The notes beneath the pieces are model-generated. The model was not told where the DNA came from and ran no database searches. It saw nothing but the letters and a program-made list of their open reading frames with translations. Source: Streptomyces sp. BA2 (lineage in GTDB: Bacteria > Actinomycetota > Actinomycetes > Streptomycetales > Streptomycetaceae). Taken from it: a DNA stretch of 64,000 nucleotides. The stretch is taken from the NCBI RefSeq assembly GCF_009769735.1, contig NZ_WSRO01000002.1:3856001-3920000 (forward strand), given 5' to 3'. Every line of letters starts with the position of its first letter. Within the stretch, counting starts at the first letter, position 1. Shown piece after piece: positions 61,209 to 64,000 of this stretch. The translations under genes were made by a program, and so were the position numbers.

Positions 61209-63043
61209 GCCGTCCCTTCCTTGACCACCGTCTGCCACTGCGCGCCCGTCGGCAGCCGCACTATCCCGTCGTCCGAGTGCGCCACCAGCGGCTGCCGCTC
61301 GTCCTCGGACGCGGCGATCTCCTTCACGCCGGTGAGGCCGGGCAGCGGCGCACCCGCGGGCACCGAGCCGTCGCTCTGCACGTACCGCATCTGCTGCACG
61401 CCACCGGACTCGCGCCCGACCACCACGAGGCGGCTGCCGCCCGCCCACGACATGGCGGTGACCTCCTCCATCTGCGGTGCCGCCTGGCGCAGTTCGACCA
61501 CGGAGATCACCGGCTGCTCACCCTTGGCGCCGGTCCGCTCGACACGGCCGATCCGCAGGGACGTCTTGCCGTCCTTCTTCACGAGCAGCGCGATCCGTAC
61601 GCCGTCGGCCGACACCCGCACCGCCTCGATCCGCCCGTCGAGGTTCGAGATCTTGACCGGCAGCGGCTCTCCCGCCCCCTGCTCCAGCCAGAGCAGCCGC
61701 GGCCGCTTCGGGTCGCGGTCGGCCACCCAGAGGTCGCCACGGCCGTCCCAACTCGGCGTCGAGAGACCGTCCTCCTCCGACTTGGCCTTGCTGCGCACCT
61801 CCGGCTTGCCGAGCGGGCCCTCGGAGACCAGCGACCCCATGTACAGCGAGCGCCCGTCGAGCGAGACCCCGGCCGCCCGCTCCTCGTCCCGCGACACGGC
61901 GGCCGAACGCAGCGGCTGCTCCCCATTGCCCAACTGCCCCTGCACGGGCTGGGGATCGGCCTTGCCGCCGGCACCGGCCGGCATCCGCACAAGGCGCCGC
62001 TTGTCGTCGATGAGGTACTGGAAGTCGGGGTGTTCCGCGGTGCGGCGCGAGGCGACGGACTCGGCCCGCTCCTTGCTCAGGACGCACAGCTGCGAGCCGT
62101 TGCGGCGCTGGAGCTCCACCTCCTCGACGCCGGACGACGTCAAGTCCTGGAGCGTGAAGAGCAGTTGCGCTGCCATCTCCGTGCACCGCTCCTGGCCTAT
62201 GGGATCGGCCTTCGCGTTCAGCGGCACCGTCAGCTTGCCCTGGTCGTCCGGCGCCAGCGTCTTGGTGTCCGCCTTGAGCCGCGTACCCGTCGGGAACCGC
62301 GTGCCCACGACCTGCTTGAGCCAGGTGGTCGGCCCGTCGAGCAGCGCCTTGACGGTCTCCGTCACGGGGTCTATTCGCTGGCGTATGTAGACGGGGTCGG
62401 CGACGAGCCCTTCCTGACCGCCACCGGGCGCACCGGACGAACGCGTCGCGAAGTAGTACTTGTTGACGGACCAGTAGATGCGCTGGAAGTCGGACTGCCC
62501 GAGCACGACGCCCGGCGGCACCCGGTCGATCCGCCACTCCTTGCCGCTCGGCCCGTCCTGCTGGGTGAGGTGCACGACCTGGTTGTACGCGCGGTTGTCC
62601 AGCTGGTAGGCGTGCTCCTCGTCCACGGTGGCGACCTTGCGGCCGGTCAGCGGGAACGAACGGCCGGTGTCACCGTCGTCCCCGACGCTGCCCGACCCCG
62701 TGCTCGGCCCGTTCTCGAGGACCGTGGTCTGCACATCGGGGTTCCAGCCCTTGGACGCTTCCTTGGTCAGATACTTGCGCGCCATCGCGAACTCAGGGTC
62801 GTCGCTGGTCAGCGCCTCAAGGAAGCCCTGGACGATCTCCACGGGACCCGCGTCCTCGCCGGGCGGCATGGCGTACACGCGGACCTGCGACTGCGAGTCC
62901 GGCCGCTGGGAGGCGTCGACCGCCTTCAGGTTCCCGCTGTCGGGCATCGAGGCGCACCCGGCGAGCAGCACCCCGCAGGAGCCGAACAGCACACCGGCCC
63001 GCAGTGGACGCCGGCGGGCGCGGCGATCGTGGTCAGCGCCCAC
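61190..63043 (-). CDS. lpqB: LpqB lipoprotein, MtrAB-associated
   Basis: 617 residues. An Arg-rich signal sequence ends in the lipobox LLAGC with lipidated Cys 30. Residues about 60-290 include a GerMN-type domain; residues about 330-617 form a beta-propeller-like region with repeated SxDG segments. GTG 63043 has GGGGAGG six bases upstream and overlaps the end of mtrB by 11 bases, so translation is coupled. LpqB interacts with the MtrB sensor outside the membrane in actinobacteria and adjusts MtrAB signalling, which controls cell wall and development (family knowledge). Confidence 0.96.
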   Translation of the reverse strand: MGADHDRRARRRPLRAGVLFGSCGVLLAGCASMPDSGNLKAVDASQRPDSQSQVRVYAMPPGEDAGPVEIVQGFLEALTSDDPEFAMARKYLTKEASKGWNPDVQTTVLENGPSTGSGSVGDDGDTGRSFPLTGRKVATVDEEHAYQLDNRAYNQVVHLTQQDGPSGKEWRIDRVPPGVVLGQSDFQRIYWSVNKYYFATRSSGAPGGGQEGLVADPVYIRQRIDPVTETVKALLDGPTTWLKQVVGTRFPTGTRLKADTKTLAPDDQGKLTVPLNAKADPIGQERCTEMAAQLLFTLQDLTSSGVEEVELQRRNGSQLCVLSKERAESVASRRTAEHPDFQYLIDDKRRLVRMPAGAGGKADPQPVQGQLGNGEQPLRSAAVSRDEERAAGVSLDGRSLYMGSLVSEGPLGKPEVRSKAKSEEDGLSTPSWDGRGDLWVADRDPKRPRLLWLEQGAGEPLPVKISNLDGRIEAVRVSADGVRIALLVKKDGKTSLRIGRVERTGAKGEQPVISVVELRQAAPQMEEVTAMSWAGGSRLVVVGRESGGVQQMRYVQSDGSVPAGAPLPGLTGVKEIAASEDERQPLVAHSDDGIVRLPTGAQWQTVVKEGTAPVYPG

Positions 63044-64000
63044 GAGAGGCCTCCCCTTCCCTTGCGGGATCCGTTTCCGTCTCGCTCACGCGATCGGCGC
63101 CGCTCTCGGCATCCGCCCCGGCGTCCGTCGTGCCGTCCGTCGCCGGTTCACCGGAGCCGGAGCCCTGGTCCGCGTCGTCCAGCGGCCGCCGGGGCACGAC
63201 GCGCGCACCGCTGCCCGGCAACGCGGTGGGGTCCGCCGTCGTGGCCGCCTGGGCGAGCCGCGGCGCGATCGGCGCCCTCGCCGGGACGGGCGGCGGCACC
63301 CGCTCCGACACCGAAGGCTGCGCAGGCACCGTGGCGAGCTTGTTCGCGCCGCCGAGCGGGAGGCCCGCGTCGTTCAGTCCGCGGTGACGCCGCGAATCGT
63401 CGGGCTCCAGCGGTATCGGCGAGCCCCGCAGCGCCTCGTCCGCCGTGCGCGGCAGCGTCAGACGGAACTGCGAACCGCCGCCCGGCTCGCCCCACGCCTG
63501 CAGCCAGCCGCCGTGCAGCCGCGCGTCTTCGAGTGCGATGGAGAGCCCGAGACCCGTACCACCGGTGGTACGCGCGCGTGCCGGGTCGGCCCGCCAGAAG
63601 CGGCTGAACACCCTGGTCGCCTCGCCGGGCTTGAGTCCCACTCCGTAGTCCCGCACCGCCACCGCGACGGCGCCGCCCGCCACCGCGAGCCGCACCACGA
63701 CGTCCTGGCCCTCGCCGTGCTCCACGGCGTTGACCACGAGGTTGCGAAGGACACGCTCCACGCGGCGTGCGTCGGCCTCGGCGACCACGGGCTGCTGGTC
63801 CCCGACGATCCGTATGTGCGTCCCCTTGCGCTCCGCCAGCGGCTCCGCGCCGCCCACGACCCGTCGTACGACCTCACGCAGGTCTATCGGCTCGGCCTCC
63901 AGGGCCGCCGCGCCCGCGTCGAACCGGCTGATCTCAAGGAGGTCGGCGAGCAGCGTCTCGAACCGGTCGAGCTGATCGGCGAGCAGCTCGGCCGACCGCG
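63033..64000 (-). CDS. mtrB: Sensor histidine kinase MtrB (N-terminus beyond window)
   Basis: About 322 C-terminal residues are visible. Seen: end of the dimerisation helices (LADLLEISRFDAG), N box RNLVVNAVEHGEG, G1 box DYGVGL, F box FSRFWRADP and G2 box GTGLGLSI, followed by GSQFRLTLP. A Pro/Ala/Asp-rich tail of over 100 residues extends beyond the ATPase domain, longer than in typical kinases. The position before lpqB identifies it as MtrB; mtrA should lie to the right of the window. It is truncated by the window edge, not broken. Confidence 0.94.
   Translation of the reverse strand, partial: RSAELLADQLDRFETLLADLLEISRFDAGAAALEAEPIDLREVVRRVVGGAEPLAERKGTHIRIVGDQQPVVAEADARRVERVLRNLVVNAVEHGEGQDVVVRLAVAGGAVAVAVRDYGVGLKPGEATRVFSRFWRADPARARTTGGTGLGLSIALEDARLHGGWLQAWGEPGGGSQFRLTLPRTADEALRGSPIPLEPDDSRRHRGLNDAGLPLGGANKLATVPAQPSVSERVPPPVPARAPIAPRLAQAATTADPTALPGSGARVVPRRPLDDADQGSGSGEPATDGTTDAGADAESGADRVSETETDPAREGEASRGR

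Overview
The window looks like chromosomal DNA of a Streptomyces or close relative. GC content is very high, third codon positions are strongly G/C-biased, GTG starts are common and many genes are joined by 4-base ATGA/GTGA overlaps. The gene order is also typical: NAD-glutamate dehydrogenase, DJ-1, HAD, DUF6912, Rv3235-like, secA, GNAT, YcaQ-like, LuxR response regulator, hpf, comF, lpqB, mtrB. From memory this resembles the SCO29xx-SCO30xx region of S. coelicolor; no database search was run. No tRNA, rRNA, CRISPR array, insertion sequence, integrase or prophage gene was seen.

Layout. (1) 1-4.6 kb: a Ser/Thr protein kinase cut by the left edge, divergent from a large FHA-domain/FtsK-like ATPase. 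(2) 4.76-8.4 kb: a three-gene sugar ABC importer (lipoprotein and two permeases) without its own ATPase, closed by a strong hairpin. (3) 8.5-44.8 kb: a large cell-envelope glycopolymer island. It holds six long proteins that fuse a GT2 glycosyltransferase domain to a TagF-like CDP-glycerol:glycerophosphotransferase domain, two GT4 glycosyltransferases, a GT4-Stealth phosphotransferase fusion, a stand-alone GT2, two polytopic membrane proteins (one GT-C/AftB-like), an acyltransferase-3, three methyltransferase-like proteins, galE, and a two-component ABC exporter of the TagG/TagH type. A divergent TetR regulator has two near-identical operator-like repeats in the shared promoter region. (4) 44.9-64 kb: conserved housekeeping genes (gdh, secA, hpf, lpqB, mtrB and neighbours).

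How the parts may work together (inference). GalE supplies UDP-galactose. The GT2/TagF fusions, GT4s and Stealth enzyme would build a phosphodiester-linked, teichoic-acid-like polymer in the cytoplasm. The TagGH-like exporter would move it out. The membrane glycosyltransferase-like proteins, acyltransferase and methyltransferases would decorate it. No CDP-glycerol synthase (TagD) or lipid-linked primer enzyme (TagO/TagA) is encoded here, so precursors must come from elsewhere.

Most unusual details: one fusion has lost the conserved His of its TagF-like WHG motif, and another has lost the GT2 DxD motif. A 12-base AT-rich element is shared upstream of two distant glycosyltransferase genes. Several genes appear to be leaderless, and a sugar permease carries a large extracytoplasmic insertion.
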